Assembly: GCA_965279065.1 (NCBI GenBank)
Contig: OZ257134.1
Span: forward strand, 1,798,001 to 1,862,000
Direction: 5' to 3'
Length of the DNA: 64,000 nucleotides
Source of the DNA: JAKAXS01 sp965279065
GTDB taxonomy: Bacteria > Pseudomonadota > Alphaproteobacteria > Rhizobiales > Hyphomicrobiaceae
Below the pieces are notes generated by a model. That model ran no database searches, had not been told where the DNA came from, and saw only the letters and a list, made by a program, of their open reading frames with translations. Below, in pieces: positions 14,675 to 22,970 of the stretch. How positions within the stretch are numbered: the stretch's first letter is position 1; every line of letters begins with the position of its first letter. The translations under genes and the position numbers were made by a program.

Positions 14675-16897
14675 ATGATGCGGACGCTCCTCGCGATTTT
14701 CCTTGTATTTTCCGCCATCCTCGCGCCCGCCTACGCGGAGGCCGTGGCACCCGATCCCAGCATCGAGGCGAAGGTCGAGCGTCTGCTGAAGCAGATGACG
14801 CTCGACGAGAAGATCGGCCAGCTGAATTTTCCCAGCCAGTCGTTTCCCTCCGATTCCCAGCAGGCCATGGTGCGCAACGGCGGCATCGGCGGCGTGCTCA
14901 ACGTCGTGCATCCGCGCGATGTCCGCAGGTTCGCCGAAGCTGCGGCCGAAAGCCGCCTGAAGATCCCGCTGCTGTTTGCCATCGACAGCATCTATGCCTT
15001 CCGCATCACCTTCCCTCCGCCCATTGCCTGGGCGGCGACCTGGGATCCTGCACAGGCTGAGCGCGCCGCCTACTGGATCGCCAAGGATACGACGACCGTC
15101 GGCGTCAACTGGACGTTCGCCCCGATGGTCGACATCTCGCGCGATCCCCGCTGGGGTCGAGTCATCGAAGGTGCCGGCGAAGACCCCTATCTCGGCACCG
15201 CCTTTTCCGCCGCCCGCGTGCGCGGCTATCGTCGCGGCGGCCTTGCGACGTCGGTCAAACACTACGTCGGCTACGGCGCACCAGAGGGCGGTCGCGACTA
15301 CAACGGCACGCAGCTGTCGATGTCGGAGCTGCACGACCGCTATCTACCGCCCTTCATCGCCGCGATCGAAGCCGGCACCGAGACGGTGATGGCCTCGTTC
15401 AACACCATCAACGGCGTGCCGGTGACGATGCACCAGGCGCTGATCCGCGACCTGCTGAAGAAAAAGATCGGCTTTGACGGCATCGTGACCTCCGATTTCG
15501 TCGCCATCGGCGAACTCGTCAATCACGGCGTTGCGCCGGACCGGCAGGTCGCAGCACGTCAGGCCCTGCTTGCCGGCATCGATCTCGACATGGAAAGCAA
15601 TGCCTACACCCGCTTTCTCAGGACCGAAGTGGAAGCCGGCCGCGTGCCCCTCGACTACGTCGACGACGCCGCGCGCCGCGTGTTGCGCGTGAAGTATCGC
15701 ATGGGCCTCTTCGACAAGGACGTGCGCGACTACGCCAAGCTGCCGCTGAAACTCGACCTCGCCGAGACGCGCCGCGCTGCCCGTGAAGTGGCCCGCGACG
15801 GCTTCGTGCTGCTCAAGAACCACGGCCACTATCTGCCGATTGCGCCATCCACCAAGCGGATCGCGCTGATCGGAGCTGCCGCCGAGTACACCGATCACGA
15901 CCACTCCTGGTATGGCCCCGCCGGCTACACCAGGCCCAAGACGCAGAGCTATCTCGCAGCCATCCGCGAACGCGTCGGCAAAGACCGGACGCTGACCTTC
16001 GCGCCCGCCTTTGCCGATCCCTGCGGACAACATTTCGCCGACAAGGACGAGGCAGTGCGCGTCGCCGGCGAGGCAGATCTGGTGGTCTTCATCGTGTCGG
16101 AAGACTGCCGGCAAGTCGGCGAAGGCGTCTCCCGCACCAGGCTCGATCTCTCCGGCGTCCAGCAGGAGATGTTCGAAGCCCTCGTCGCCACCGGCAGGCC
16201 GATCGTCCTCGTCGTCGAGACCGGCCGCCCGCTGACGCTGACCTATGCCGACGCCTACGCCCAGACGATCCTCATCGCCTGGCATCCCGGCACTGAGGGC
16301 CGCACCGCGCTGGCCGAGGTCCTGTTCGGAGAACATGCGCCCTCAGGCCGTCTGCCGATGACGTTCCCGCGCTCAGTCGGGCAGATTCCCATCGCCTACG
16401 ACGGCCTTCCGACCAGCCGGCCCTACACCGGCGATCGCTACACGACCGGCTACATTGATGAGGACTTCAAACCGCTCTACCCGTTCGGCTGGGGGCTCAC
16501 CTACACGTCATTCACCTACGACAGCATCAAGGTGTCGTCGTCCGAACTGCCGCGCGACGGCACGCTCACCGTCGATGTTACCGTCACCAACATCGGCGAC
16601 CGTGAAGGCCGCGAAGTGGTGCAACTTTACACGCGCCAACTGGTCGCCAGCCGCTCCCGCCCCATCCGCCAATTGAGGGGTTTTCGCAAGGTGGCGATCG
16701 CACCCCGTCAGACGAAGACTGTGCGCTTCATCCTCAAGGCGGCGGACCTCGGCTATCATGACGACGACGGCAACCTCATCGTCGAACCGGGTCCCTTCCA
16801 GGCCTTCGCCGGAGGGAGCGCGAACGCCGATCTGATGGCGACGTTTGCCATTGTCGGCGAGACCTCGGTGCTCCCGAAAACTCCGCCAGTCCCGTAG
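14675..16897 (+). CDS. bglX: Periplasmic glycoside hydrolase family 3 beta-glucosidase
   Basis: A 740-residue exported enzyme, BglX-like, expected to remove terminal beta-linked glucose or related sugars from oligosaccharides. A signal peptide covers about residues 1-22 (LLAIFLVFSAILAPAYA). The GH3 N-terminal barrel has RWGRVIEGAGEDPYLG, SVKHYVGYGAPEGGRDYN, and the nucleophile motif GIVTSDF with Asp274. The C-terminal alpha/beta domain has GRLPMTFPRSVGQIPIAY, and a fibronectin type III-like domain closes the protein (VTVTNIGDREGREVVQLY). The ATG at 14675 starts a proper signal peptide; nine further upstream codons are open but add a polar tail. It ends three bases from the convergent CoA-binding protein gene. 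Confidence 0.92.
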   Translation: MMRTLLAIFLVFSAILAPAYAEAVAPDPSIEAKVERLLKQMTLDEKIGQLNFPSQSFPSDSQQAMVRNGGIGGVLNVVHPRDVRRFAEAAAESRLKIPLLFAIDSIYAFRITFPPPIAWAATWDPAQAERAAYWIAKDTTTVGVNWTFAPMVDISRDPRWGRVIEGAGEDPYLGTAFSAARVRGYRRGGLATSVKHYVGYGAPEGGRDYNGTQLSMSELHDRYLPPFIAAIEAGTETVMASFNTINGVPVTMHQALIRDLLKKKIGFDGIVTSDFVAIGELVNHGVAPDRQVAARQALLAGIDLDMESNAYTRFLRTEVEAGRVPLDYVDDAARRVLRVKYRMGLFDKDVRDYAKLPLKLDLAETRRAAREVARDGFVLLKNHGHYLPIAPSTKRIALIGAAAEYTDHDHSWYGPAGYTRPKTQSYLAAIRERVGKDRTLTFAPAFADPCGQHFADKDEAVRVAGEADLVVFIVSEDCRQVGEGVSRTRLDLSGVQQEMFEALVATGRPIVLVVETGRPLTLTYADAYAQTILIAWHPGTEGRTALAEVLFGEHAPSGRLPMTFPRSVGQIPIAYDGLPTSRPYTGDRYTTGYIDEDFKPLYPFGWGLTYTSFTYDSIKVSSSELPRDGTLTVDVTVTNIGDREGREVVQLYTRQLVASRSRPIRQLRGFRKVAIAPRQTKTVRFILKAADLGYHDDDGNLIVEPGPFQAFAGGSANADLMATFAIVGETSVLPKTPPVP

Positions 16898-16900
16898 GGC

Positions 16901-17335
16901 TCAGAGCCCGAGCCGCCGATACTCGATCGCCGGGCAACGATCCATCACCACCTTCAGCCCGGCCGCTTCGGCCTCGGCCGCGACGCCATCGTCGCGAATG
17001 TCGAGTTGCATCCATACCGACTTCAGCCCGAGGCGCTTCGCCTGGGCAATCGCCTCGTGCGTGACGCCGATCGCCGCCCGCGTATTGCGAAAGATATCGA
17101 CCATGTCGACAGGCGCTGGCACGGCGGCGAGCGCCCCATAAACGGTCTGCCCGAGAAGCTCCTGTCCCGCGAGCCCAGGGTTCACCGGAATGACCTTATG
17201 ACCTTTCACCAGCAGGAAATTCATCACGCCGTGACTGGCTCGCGCCGCATTCGCCGACGCACCCACCAAGGCGATCGTCCGCGCGTCCGTCAGGACGTCC
17301 CTGATATAATCGTCGCTGTAGCTGTCGTGGTTCAT
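16901..17335 (-). CDS. CoA-binding domain protein (YccU-like)
   Basis: A 144-residue cytoplasmic protein with a single Rossmann-type CoA-binding domain. The glycine-rich phosphate loop TIALVGASANAARASHGVM is near residues 20-38, followed by GHKVIPVNPG and later VDMVDIFRN and SVWMQLDIRDDGVAAEAEAAG. The family is related to the CoA-binding part of succinyl-CoA synthetase, but its biological role is unknown. It is downstream of the heme A synthase gene on the same strand (84 bases), so co-transcription is possible. Confidence 0.88.
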   Translation of the reverse strand: MNHDSYSDDYIRDVLTDARTIALVGASANAARASHGVMNFLLVKGHKVIPVNPGLAGQELLGQTVYGALAAVPAPVDMVDIFRNTRAAIGVTHEAIAQAKRLGLKSVWMQLDIRDDGVAAEAEAAGLKVVMDRCPAIEYRRLGL

Positions 17336-17419
17336 TACCGCCCTCGCCGTTGAGCCTGCAGTCTCGCACGCACAATCTGCCGTGCCCAGCGCGCGCCACT
17401 CATCGAGACGCGGGCAGCG

Positions 17420-18475
17420 TCATCGAGCCGACACGTTGCTCGTCAACCACCAATGACGGACCGCCAGTCCGAAGACGATCGCCGCACCACCTTGGTGCGC
17501 CAGACCAAGACCAAGCGGCACCACATGAATGAGCGTCGCGATGCCGATCGCCGCCTGCAGCACGATCGCAACCAGCACGATCGCAGCGGAGGTCGTGATC
17601 TGCCGGTCAGCTTTCGCCTTCGCCAGCAGCGCGAGGTTGAGAACCGCGAACGCCAGCACGGCGTACGCCACCATCCTGTGATTGAACTGCACGGTGGTGA
17701 TATCTTCGAAGAAATTCTTGTACCACGGCTCCAGCGCGAACATTCCCGGTGGAATGAGCGCACCGTTCATGTCAGGCCAGGTGTTGTACGCCAAGCCGGC
17801 CTTCAATCCGGCGACGAACGCGCCGAGCACCACTTGCACGAAGACAAATCCCGCAAGGTGCCCGGCCAGGACGCGCTGCCCCTTCGTCGCCGGGGCCCGC
17901 GGTGTCGGCGACAGGCTGAGGATGAGCCAGATCAGCGCTGCGAAAATCAGGAACGCGACGCTCAGATGCAGCGCCAGACGGTATTGACTGACGTCGACGC
18001 GGTCGACGAGCCCGGAGCTGACCATGTACCAGCCGATGCCGCCCTGTAGAGCGCCCAGCGCCAGCACGACGCCGAGCTTCCTCGCAAAACCCTCGCGCAG
18101 CCGTCCCGTCGCCCAGAAGAACAGGAACGGCACGGCGAAAGCCACGCCGATGAAGCGACCGAGAAAACGATGGCTCCACTCCCACCAGAAGATGCCCTTG
18201 AACGCGTCGAGCGACATCCCCTTGTTCACGAGGTGATACTCGGGGATCTCCTTGTATTTGGCGAAGACCTCATGCCAGTCCGCATCCGAAAGGGGTGGGA
18301 TCGCACCTAGGATGGGCTTCCACTCGGTGATGGAGAGGCCGCTGTCGGTCAGCCGCGTGGCGCCGCCGACCACGATCATCGCGAACACCAAGGCTGCGAC
18401 GCACCACAGCCAGACACGTACCGCAAGATCCGGGTCCGTTGCGCTGCTGGCGCGATCCTGCGTCAATGATGCCAT
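17420..18475 (-). CDS. ctaA: Heme A synthase (COX15/CtaA)
   Basis: A 351-residue inner-membrane protein with eight predicted helices, converting heme O to heme A for aa3-type cytochrome oxidase. Family hallmarks: GGATRLTDSGLSITEWKPI near residue 38, then WWEWSHRFLGRFIG with a conserved heme-region histidine, LHLSVAFLIF, QFNHRMVAY, and LGLAHQGGAAIVF near the end. This is the alphaproteobacterial/mitochondrial COX15 type. It is divergent from the DUF2842 gene, which commonly neighbours it in Hyphomicrobiales; the 134-base gap should hold the promoters. Confidence 0.95.
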   Translation of the reverse strand: MASLTQDRASSATDPDLAVRVWLWCVAALVFAMIVVGGATRLTDSGLSITEWKPILGAIPPLSDADWHEVFAKYKEIPEYHLVNKGMSLDAFKGIFWWEWSHRFLGRFIGVAFAVPFLFFWATGRLREGFARKLGVVLALGALQGGIGWYMVSSGLVDRVDVSQYRLALHLSVAFLIFAALIWLILSLSPTPRAPATKGQRVLAGHLAGFVFVQVVLGAFVAGLKAGLAYNTWPDMNGALIPPGMFALEPWYKNFFEDITTVQFNHRMVAYAVLAFAVLNLALLAKAKADRQITTSAAIVLVAIVLQAAIGIATLIHVVPLGLGLAHQGGAAIVFGLAVRHWWLTSNVSAR

Positions 18476-18609
18476 GGTGTTGGGGCCTGTGCGTTGGCGT
18501 TTGCGCGTGTGATAAGCACGTTCTCCGCCGGACTCAAATGCGCCGAACCGGCGCGGGCCGGCCGATCCGATGGCCGAGCAGCAACAAACGCAAAGGTTGA
18601 ACGACCCGA

Positions 18610-18822
18610 ATGTCGATCCGCACCCGCAAGCTTGTCGGCGCTATCCTGCTGCTTCTGTTCCTGGCCGTTTATTCGCTTGCGGCCATGCTGGTAGCCGTCG
18701 TGCTTCAGGTTAACGGCTCGAAGGCGGCGGAACTGGCCTTTTACGTCGTCGCCGGCCTGCTCTGGGTCGTTCCCGCCGGCTGGCTCGTCAAATGGATGCA
18801 GAAGCCGGACGGCCCCGCCTAG
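18610..18822 (+). CDS. DUF2842 family small membrane protein
   Basis: A 70-residue protein with two membrane helices (about 9-30, GAILLLLFLAVYSLAAMLVA, and 42-60, LAFYVVAGLLWVVPAGWLV), ending in a short basic tail KWMQKPDGPA. This matches the DUF2842 family of alphaproteobacteria, whose function is not known. It is divergent from heme A synthase, a common arrangement in the order, which hints at a respiratory or membrane-assembly role without proving it. Confidence 0.85.
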   Translation: MSIRTRKLVGAILLLLFLAVYSLAAMLVAVVLQVNGSKAAELAFYVVAGLLWVVPAGWLVKWMQKPDGPA

Positions 18823-18852
18823 TCCAAACCAGAAATATCGAGCCTTCCCCGC

Positions 18853-18870
18853 CTGTTCCTGCCGGGACAG
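18853..18870. promoter_or_regulatory. Inverted repeat CTGTTCC-N4-GGGACAG, copy 1
   Basis: An 18-base dyad with 7-base arms (one G-T pair) and loop TGCC, 62 bases before the esterase start codon at 18933. It matches the dyad at 19872-19889 at 16 of 18 positions. It may be an operator shared by the two neighbouring genes or a small dispersed repeat. Confidence 0.4.
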
Positions 18871-18932
18871 CGCGATCGGCCACGGCCCCCTACGGTCCGA
18901 GCATAAGGAATTCGTTCAGGGGAAGTTCGGCC

Positions 18933-19787
18933 ATGACGACGAAGACGCAGAGTTACTACATCGCCGGGGGCAGCACGGGAGTGCTGCTGCTGCACGGTCT
19001 GTGCGGCACGCCGACGGAAATGCGCTTCGTGGCCAATGCCATGGCCCGCGCCGGTCATACCGTGTACTGCCCCCAGCTCGCCGGTCACTGCGGCAGCGAA
19101 GAGGAACTCAAGGCCTCCACCTGGCAGGACTGGTTCGCCAGCGCCGAGGAAGCCCTCGCCGAGATCCGCAAGACCTGCTCATCGGTGATCGTCGGTGGCT
19201 TGTCCACCGGCGCCCTGCTGGCGCTGAAGCTCGCTGCTGACCGCCCCGCGGAAGTGCAGGGCCTGGCGCTCTTCACCCCGACCCTGTGGCTCAACGGCTT
19301 CCAGATCCCCTGGTACATGCGCTTTTTCCGCCTGGTCACCTTCAAACAGTTCGCTCACCTGTTCCGCTTCGCCACGCCCGCCGGCTTCGGCATTAAGGAT
19401 GACCGCATCCGCGAGTTCATCCGCAAGGCCGCAGGCACGGGCAATGCGCCCTCGGTACCGGTCTACACGCCGGGTGGGGCAGCGCTCGAGCGTTGGCGCT
19501 TGGCCAAAACGGTGCAGCGACTGGTGAAAAAGGTGACGCAGCCGACCATCATCCTCCACCCCCGCGAGGACGACTATGCAGCTCTGAGCAACGCCTTCTA
19601 TCTGCAGCGCAATCTGGGCGGTGTCGTGGACCTGGTGGTGTTGGACGACAGCTATCACCTCGTCACCATCGACCGTCAGCGTCACATCGTTGTAGAGCGC
19701 ACGCTGGGCTTCATCGACCGCATGGTGAAGGCCATCACTGAAGCCCAGCCGAAGGCCGCAAGCTTCCGCCAGGCGGCTCTGGCCTGA
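18933..19787 (+). CDS. Alpha/beta hydrolase, carboxylesterase-like
   Basis: A 284-residue serine hydrolase. The oxyanion motif GVLLLHGLCGTPTEMRFVAN is at about residues 14-33, the nucleophile elbow is GGLSTGALLAL with Ser91, the acid is in LHPREDDYAA, and the catalytic His is in DDSYHLVTID. The layout resembles Est30-type carboxylesterases and monoacylglycerol lipases. It has no signal peptide, so it is probably cytoplasmic. The ATG at 18933 follows GGGGAAG; an upstream in-frame extension to 18792 overlaps the DUF2842 gene and is rejected. The natural substrate is unknown, a short-chain acyl ester being likely. Confidence 0.87.
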   Translation: MTTKTQSYYIAGGSTGVLLLHGLCGTPTEMRFVANAMARAGHTVYCPQLAGHCGSEEELKASTWQDWFASAEEALAEIRKTCSSVIVGGLSTGALLALKLAADRPAEVQGLALFTPTLWLNGFQIPWYMRFFRLVTFKQFAHLFRFATPAGFGIKDDRIREFIRKAAGTGNAPSVPVYTPGGAALERWRLAKTVQRLVKKVTQPTIILHPREDDYAALSNAFYLQRNLGGVVDLVVLDDSYHLVTIDRQRHIVVERTLGFIDRMVKAITEAQPKAASFRQAALA

Positions 19788-19871
19788 CGCACCCCGGATT
19801 GCCGGCACTCACGCAGCCGGCGCTCAAATTTTAAACATAGCAGAATCAGCAACTTACAACTTTATTCAGGG

Positions 19872-19889
19872 CTGTTCCAGCCGGAACAG
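19872..19889. promoter_or_regulatory. Inverted repeat CTGTTCC-N4-GGAACAG, copy 2
   Basis: A perfect dyad, extendable to a 9-bp stem (19870-19891) with loop AGCC, lying 101 bases before the start codon at 19991. It is nearly identical to the element at 18853-18870. There is no T-tract, so a terminator for the upstream hydrolase is unlikely. Confidence 0.42.
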
Positions 19890-19990
19890 CCGCAATCGCG
19901 GGTTCGGCGCACTATCCCCTCAGCGACAAACGGCGGCGACAAAAGTCCACCGAGGTTGCTCCTTCGAAACCGAACCCAATGGAGACTGCC

Positions 19991-20614
19991 ATGAACAAGT
20001 CGATCCTTACCGCGCTGGCCGCCGCCACTGCCGTTGTCGCCGCCGGAACCTCCTTCGCCCCCACCACCGCTGAAGCCGGTGGTATCCGCCTTGGCTTCGG
20101 CGTGCCGCTGGGCGCGTTCGTTGCCCGTTCGTACGCCGAAGACAGCTATCGCGAGCGCAGCTACAGCCGCCGCAGCAAGTCGTACTCAGCCGCCCGTGCC
20201 GAGCGCGAAGCCCGTGCTGCCGAAAGCGCCCGCGTCCGCGCTGCCCGCCGCGCCGAAAAGGTCCGTGCCGCCCAGTTGGCCCGCGCCGAAGCCCGCGCCG
20301 ACGCCGCCAAGGCAGAAGCCAGCCGCGAACTCGCCAAGCTGAACAAGGCCAAGGAAGCCTCCACACAGGAGACGGCCAGCATCGAGCCCACGCCCGCACC
20401 GCAGGCCACCAAGGACACCGTCGCCGCCGTGACCCCGGCCGCAACCGAAGAGGTCAAGACGACCACCGAGGCGACCACCGTCGCCACGACGGCCACCACG
20501 AACGACACCCCGCAGTCCGAGCCCCAGAGCGTCGACGAGCCCAAGACGTCCGGCAAGCAGGAATGCAAGAAGTTCATCCCGGCAGTCGGCGTGACCATCT
20601 CGGTCGGCTGCTGA
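19991..20614 (+). CDS. Exported Ala/Glu/Lys-rich protein with C-terminal CKKF motif
   Basis: A 207-residue protein of unknown function. A signal peptide spans residues 1 to about 30 (LTALAAATAVVAAGTSFAP, cleavage near TTAEA-GG). Next is a short glycine-rich stretch (GIRLGFGVPLGAF), then a long charged Ala/Arg/Glu helix likely to be coiled coil (about 60-125), then a Thr/Ala-rich disordered linker. The C-terminus is QECKKFIPAVGVTISVGC, close in sequence to the end of the protein at 13102-13719. The ATG at 19991 is chosen because TGGAGA lies 5 bases upstream; an ATG four codons earlier overlaps that site. The inverted repeat at 19872-19889 is upstream. Confidence 0.74.
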   Translation: MNKSILTALAAATAVVAAGTSFAPTTAEAGGIRLGFGVPLGAFVARSYAEDSYRERSYSRRSKSYSAARAEREARAAESARVRAARRAEKVRAAQLARAEARADAAKAEASRELAKLNKAKEASTQETASIEPTPAPQATKDTVAAVTPAATEEVKTTTEATTVATTATTNDTPQSEPQSVDEPKTSGKQECKKFIPAVGVTISVGC

Positions 20615-20733
20615 CGCGATCACCACCCGCCTGTCGCATCTCGCGGCAGGCAACCCGTGCGCGGCACGCGACGGAACGGCTTTGAACGACTATTATCAAC
20701 CGGCCGTACGTGCCGCAAATGGGACGAACCACC

Positions 20734-21936
20734 ATGCAGTCGACGAACGAAGGAGCACTGATTCCGGGGGCCGGCGGAAATGCCGGAGAGACCTTTAAAC
20801 GGGTCAAGATGGCCCCGAAGCTGGCCTACCGGAATCTTTTTCACGATCGCCTCAGCCTGTTCGTGACGCTGATCGGCATCGTCTTTTCAGTCCTGCTGGT
20901 TGCCATTCAGTGCGGCCTCTACCTCGGCTCGGAACGCACCATCGCCGCCGTCATCGACCAGGCCAAGGCCGACCTGTGGGTCGTGCCGATCGGCACCAAG
21001 AGCTTCGACGATGCTTCCCTGCTGACCGGTCGCGAGAAGTATGCCGTGCTGTCCACGCCGGGCGTGCAAAGCGTGGAGGAGTTGGTCATCGGTTTTGCCG
21101 GCTGGCGTAAGCCTGAAGGCGGCAAGAAGGCTTTCATTCTCGTCGGCTCGGATTGGAAGAATGGCGGCCTGGCACCCTGGAACATCCAGGAAGGCAGCCT
21201 CGCCGACCTCGACACGCCGAACTCCGTCGCCGTCGACAAGTCCTACTTCCCTGACCTCGGCATCACCGAGAACGGTCAGAGCGCCGAGATCAACAATCAG
21301 AAGGTCACCGTGACGGCCGTGACCAAGGGCATCCGCTCGTTCACCACGCTGCCGTATATCTTCACGTCCATCGGCCGCGCGCGCCAGCTTGTCGGCGCGG
21401 CGCCCGAGCAGGCATCGTATGAACTCATCAAGGTGACCCCCGGCACCGACATCGACGCACTCCAGAAAACGCTGGCCGAACGCCTGCCGGATACCGAAGT
21501 GCTGAAGCATGCCGAGTTCCGCGATCGCAGCCTCAAGTACTGGCTGTTCAAGACCGGCGCCGGCGGTGCGCTGATCGCAGGTGCAGCACTCGGCATCATC
21601 GTCGGCGTCGTCATCGTCGCCCAGACGCTCTACTCCTCGACCAAGGACCACTTGAACGAGTTCGCCACGCTGCGTGCTCTCGGTGCCTCCGCCAGCTACA
21701 TCCACGCGGTCATCCTGATCCAGGCCATCCTGTCGGCGCTGATCGGCTACGCGGTGGGCATCACGCTCAGCTTTGGGGCAATCCTGGCGACTAAGAAGAC
21801 GACGCTATCGGTGGTGATGACACCCAACCTCGCCATGGGCCTGCTGGCCCTGACCATCGGCATGTGCATCATCGCGGCGATCTCGGCGATCTTCAAAGTC
21901 ACCCGCATCGACCCGGCCGGCGTCTTCAGCCGCTGA
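20734..21936 (+). CDS. FtsX-like ABC transporter permease, DevC type
   Basis: A 400-residue permease of the MacB/FtsX superfamily. A first membrane helix near residues 40-60 (SLFVTLIGIVFSVLLVAIQC) is followed by a large periplasmic domain (about 65-270) and three C-terminal helices (GGALIAGAALGIIVGVVIVA, ILIQAILSALIGYAVGITLS, MGLLALTIGMCIIAAISAIF). The motif STKDHLNEFATLRALGAS before the last two helices is typical of DevC-like permeases, which partner with a DevA ATPase and DevB adaptor. Neither partner is in the window. In-frame starts at 20710 (GTG) and 20719 (ATG) are alternatives; the ribosome binding site is weak. It is followed by a strong terminator. Confidence 0.86.
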   Translation: MQSTNEGALIPGAGGNAGETFKRVKMAPKLAYRNLFHDRLSLFVTLIGIVFSVLLVAIQCGLYLGSERTIAAVIDQAKADLWVVPIGTKSFDDASLLTGREKYAVLSTPGVQSVEELVIGFAGWRKPEGGKKAFILVGSDWKNGGLAPWNIQEGSLADLDTPNSVAVDKSYFPDLGITENGQSAEINNQKVTVTAVTKGIRSFTTLPYIFTSIGRARQLVGAAPEQASYELIKVTPGTDIDALQKTLAERLPDTEVLKHAEFRDRSLKYWLFKTGAGGALIAGAALGIIVGVVIVAQTLYSSTKDHLNEFATLRALGASASYIHAVILIQAILSALIGYAVGITLSFGAILATKKTTLSVVMTPNLAMGLLALTIGMCIIAAISAIFKVTRIDPAGVFSR

Positions 21937-21950
21937 TGACGTGACAAACG

Positions 21951-21985
21951 AAAGCCCGGCTTCGCGCACGCGGAGCCGGGCTTTT
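21951..21985. terminator. Bidirectional rho-independent terminator
   Basis: AAAGCCCGGCT (21951-21961) and AGCCGGGCTTT (21974-21984) form a perfect 11-bp stem ending in TTTT. The hairpin starts with AAA, so it gives a T-run on the minus strand as well. It serves the permease gene (plus strand) and argC (minus strand), which converge here. Confidence 0.85.
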
Positions 21986-22007
21986 CCTTTGCCTGCGCGA
22001 TGCGTCC

Positions 22008-22970
22008 CTAAGCCAGCCCAAGCATCAACTGAATGTTCTGCACTGCCGCGCCGGCAGCCCCCTTGCCGAGATTGTCCAGCCGCGCAACGAGCACCGCTTG
22101 GCCATGCGCCTCGTTTGCAAAAACGAACAGTTCCAGCTTGTCGGTGCCGTTGAGCGCGAGCGCGTCGAGGCGCCCCTTGTGTTGTGCCGCCTGCTGCACC
22201 GAGACGAGCTTGGCGCCGGCATAGTGCTTCACCAGCGCCACCTCGACATCTGCCGCCTTCGGCTTGCCCGGCAACGTGTCGAGATGCAGCGGAACCGACA
22301 CCAGCATGCCCTGCCGGAAATTGCCAACCGAAGGCACGAAGATCGGCCGCCGCGTCAACCCGCCGAACTTGGTCAACTCCGGGATGTGCTTGTGCTCCAG
22401 CCCAAGGCCATAAAGCTCGAATGCCGGCGCACGACCGGCCTCATAGGCCTCGATCATGCTCCGCCCGCCGCCCGAATATCCAGAGACCGCGTTGACCGTC
22501 AGCGGAAAGTCACGCGGCAGGAGGCCGGCATCGACCAGTGGCCGCACGAGCGCGATCCCGCCGGTCGGGTAACAGCCGGGGTTGGCGACATGGCGCGCTG
22601 CCCGGATCGCATCCGGTTGCTTGGCATCAAGTTCGGCAAAGCCATAGACCCAACCCTCCGCCACCCGATGCGCCGTCGAAGCATCGACGATCCGCGGCGC
22701 GTCGCGGCCCAGGCTGTCGGCCAGCGCTACCGCTTCGCGGGCGGCCTCGTCCGGCAGGCAAAGAACGATGAGATCGACGTCAGCCATTAACGCCTTGCGG
22801 GCGTCCGGATCCTTGCGTTGCGCCGCTGCGATGCTCTTGACGGCAACACCGCTCAACGCCGCTAGCCGTTCGCGGATCTCCAACCCGGTCGTGCCGGCTT
22901 CACCGTCGATGAACACCGTCCGGACGGAGGCCTTGCTGCTGGCCTTCGCCTGCACCGCACCCGTCGTCAT
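22008..22970 (-). CDS. argC: N-acetyl-gamma-glutamyl-phosphate reductase (short type)
   Basis: A 320-residue cytoplasmic NADPH-dependent enzyme of arginine synthesis. The N-terminal nucleotide-binding domain starts VRTVFIDGEAGTTGLEIRER, a form typical of the alphaproteobacterial type 2 ArgC. The active-site cysteine lies in HVANPGCYPTGGIALVRPL, and GYSGGGRSMIEAYE and HKHIPELTKFGGL follow. The ATG at 22970 is chosen because it overlaps the terC stop in an ATGA arrangement, indicating translational coupling; the open frame further upstream lies inside terC. rplM-rpsI-argC is a common alphaproteobacterial order, and here terC sits between rpsI and argC. Confidence 0.94.
   Translation of the reverse strand: MTTGAVQAKASSKASVRTVFIDGEAGTTGLEIRERLAALSGVAVKSIAAAQRKDPDARKALMADVDLIVLCLPDEAAREAVALADSLGRDAPRIVDASTAHRVAEGWVYGFAELDAKQPDAIRAARHVANPGCYPTGGIALVRPLVDAGLLPRDFPLTVNAVSGYSGGGRSMIEAYEAGRAPAFELYGLGLEHKHIPELTKFGGLTRRPIFVPSVGNFRQGMLVSVPLHLDTLPGKPKAADVEVALVKHYAGAKLVSVQQAAQHKGRLDALALNGTDKLELFVFANEAHGQAVLVARLDNLGKGAAGAAVQNIQLMLGLA

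Noticed and set aside
19884..19920. EcfG-type general stress promoter (GGAAC near -35) before the CKKF-motif gene
   Set aside because: GGAAC is present inside the dyad, but no CGTT-like -10 box lies at the required spacing.
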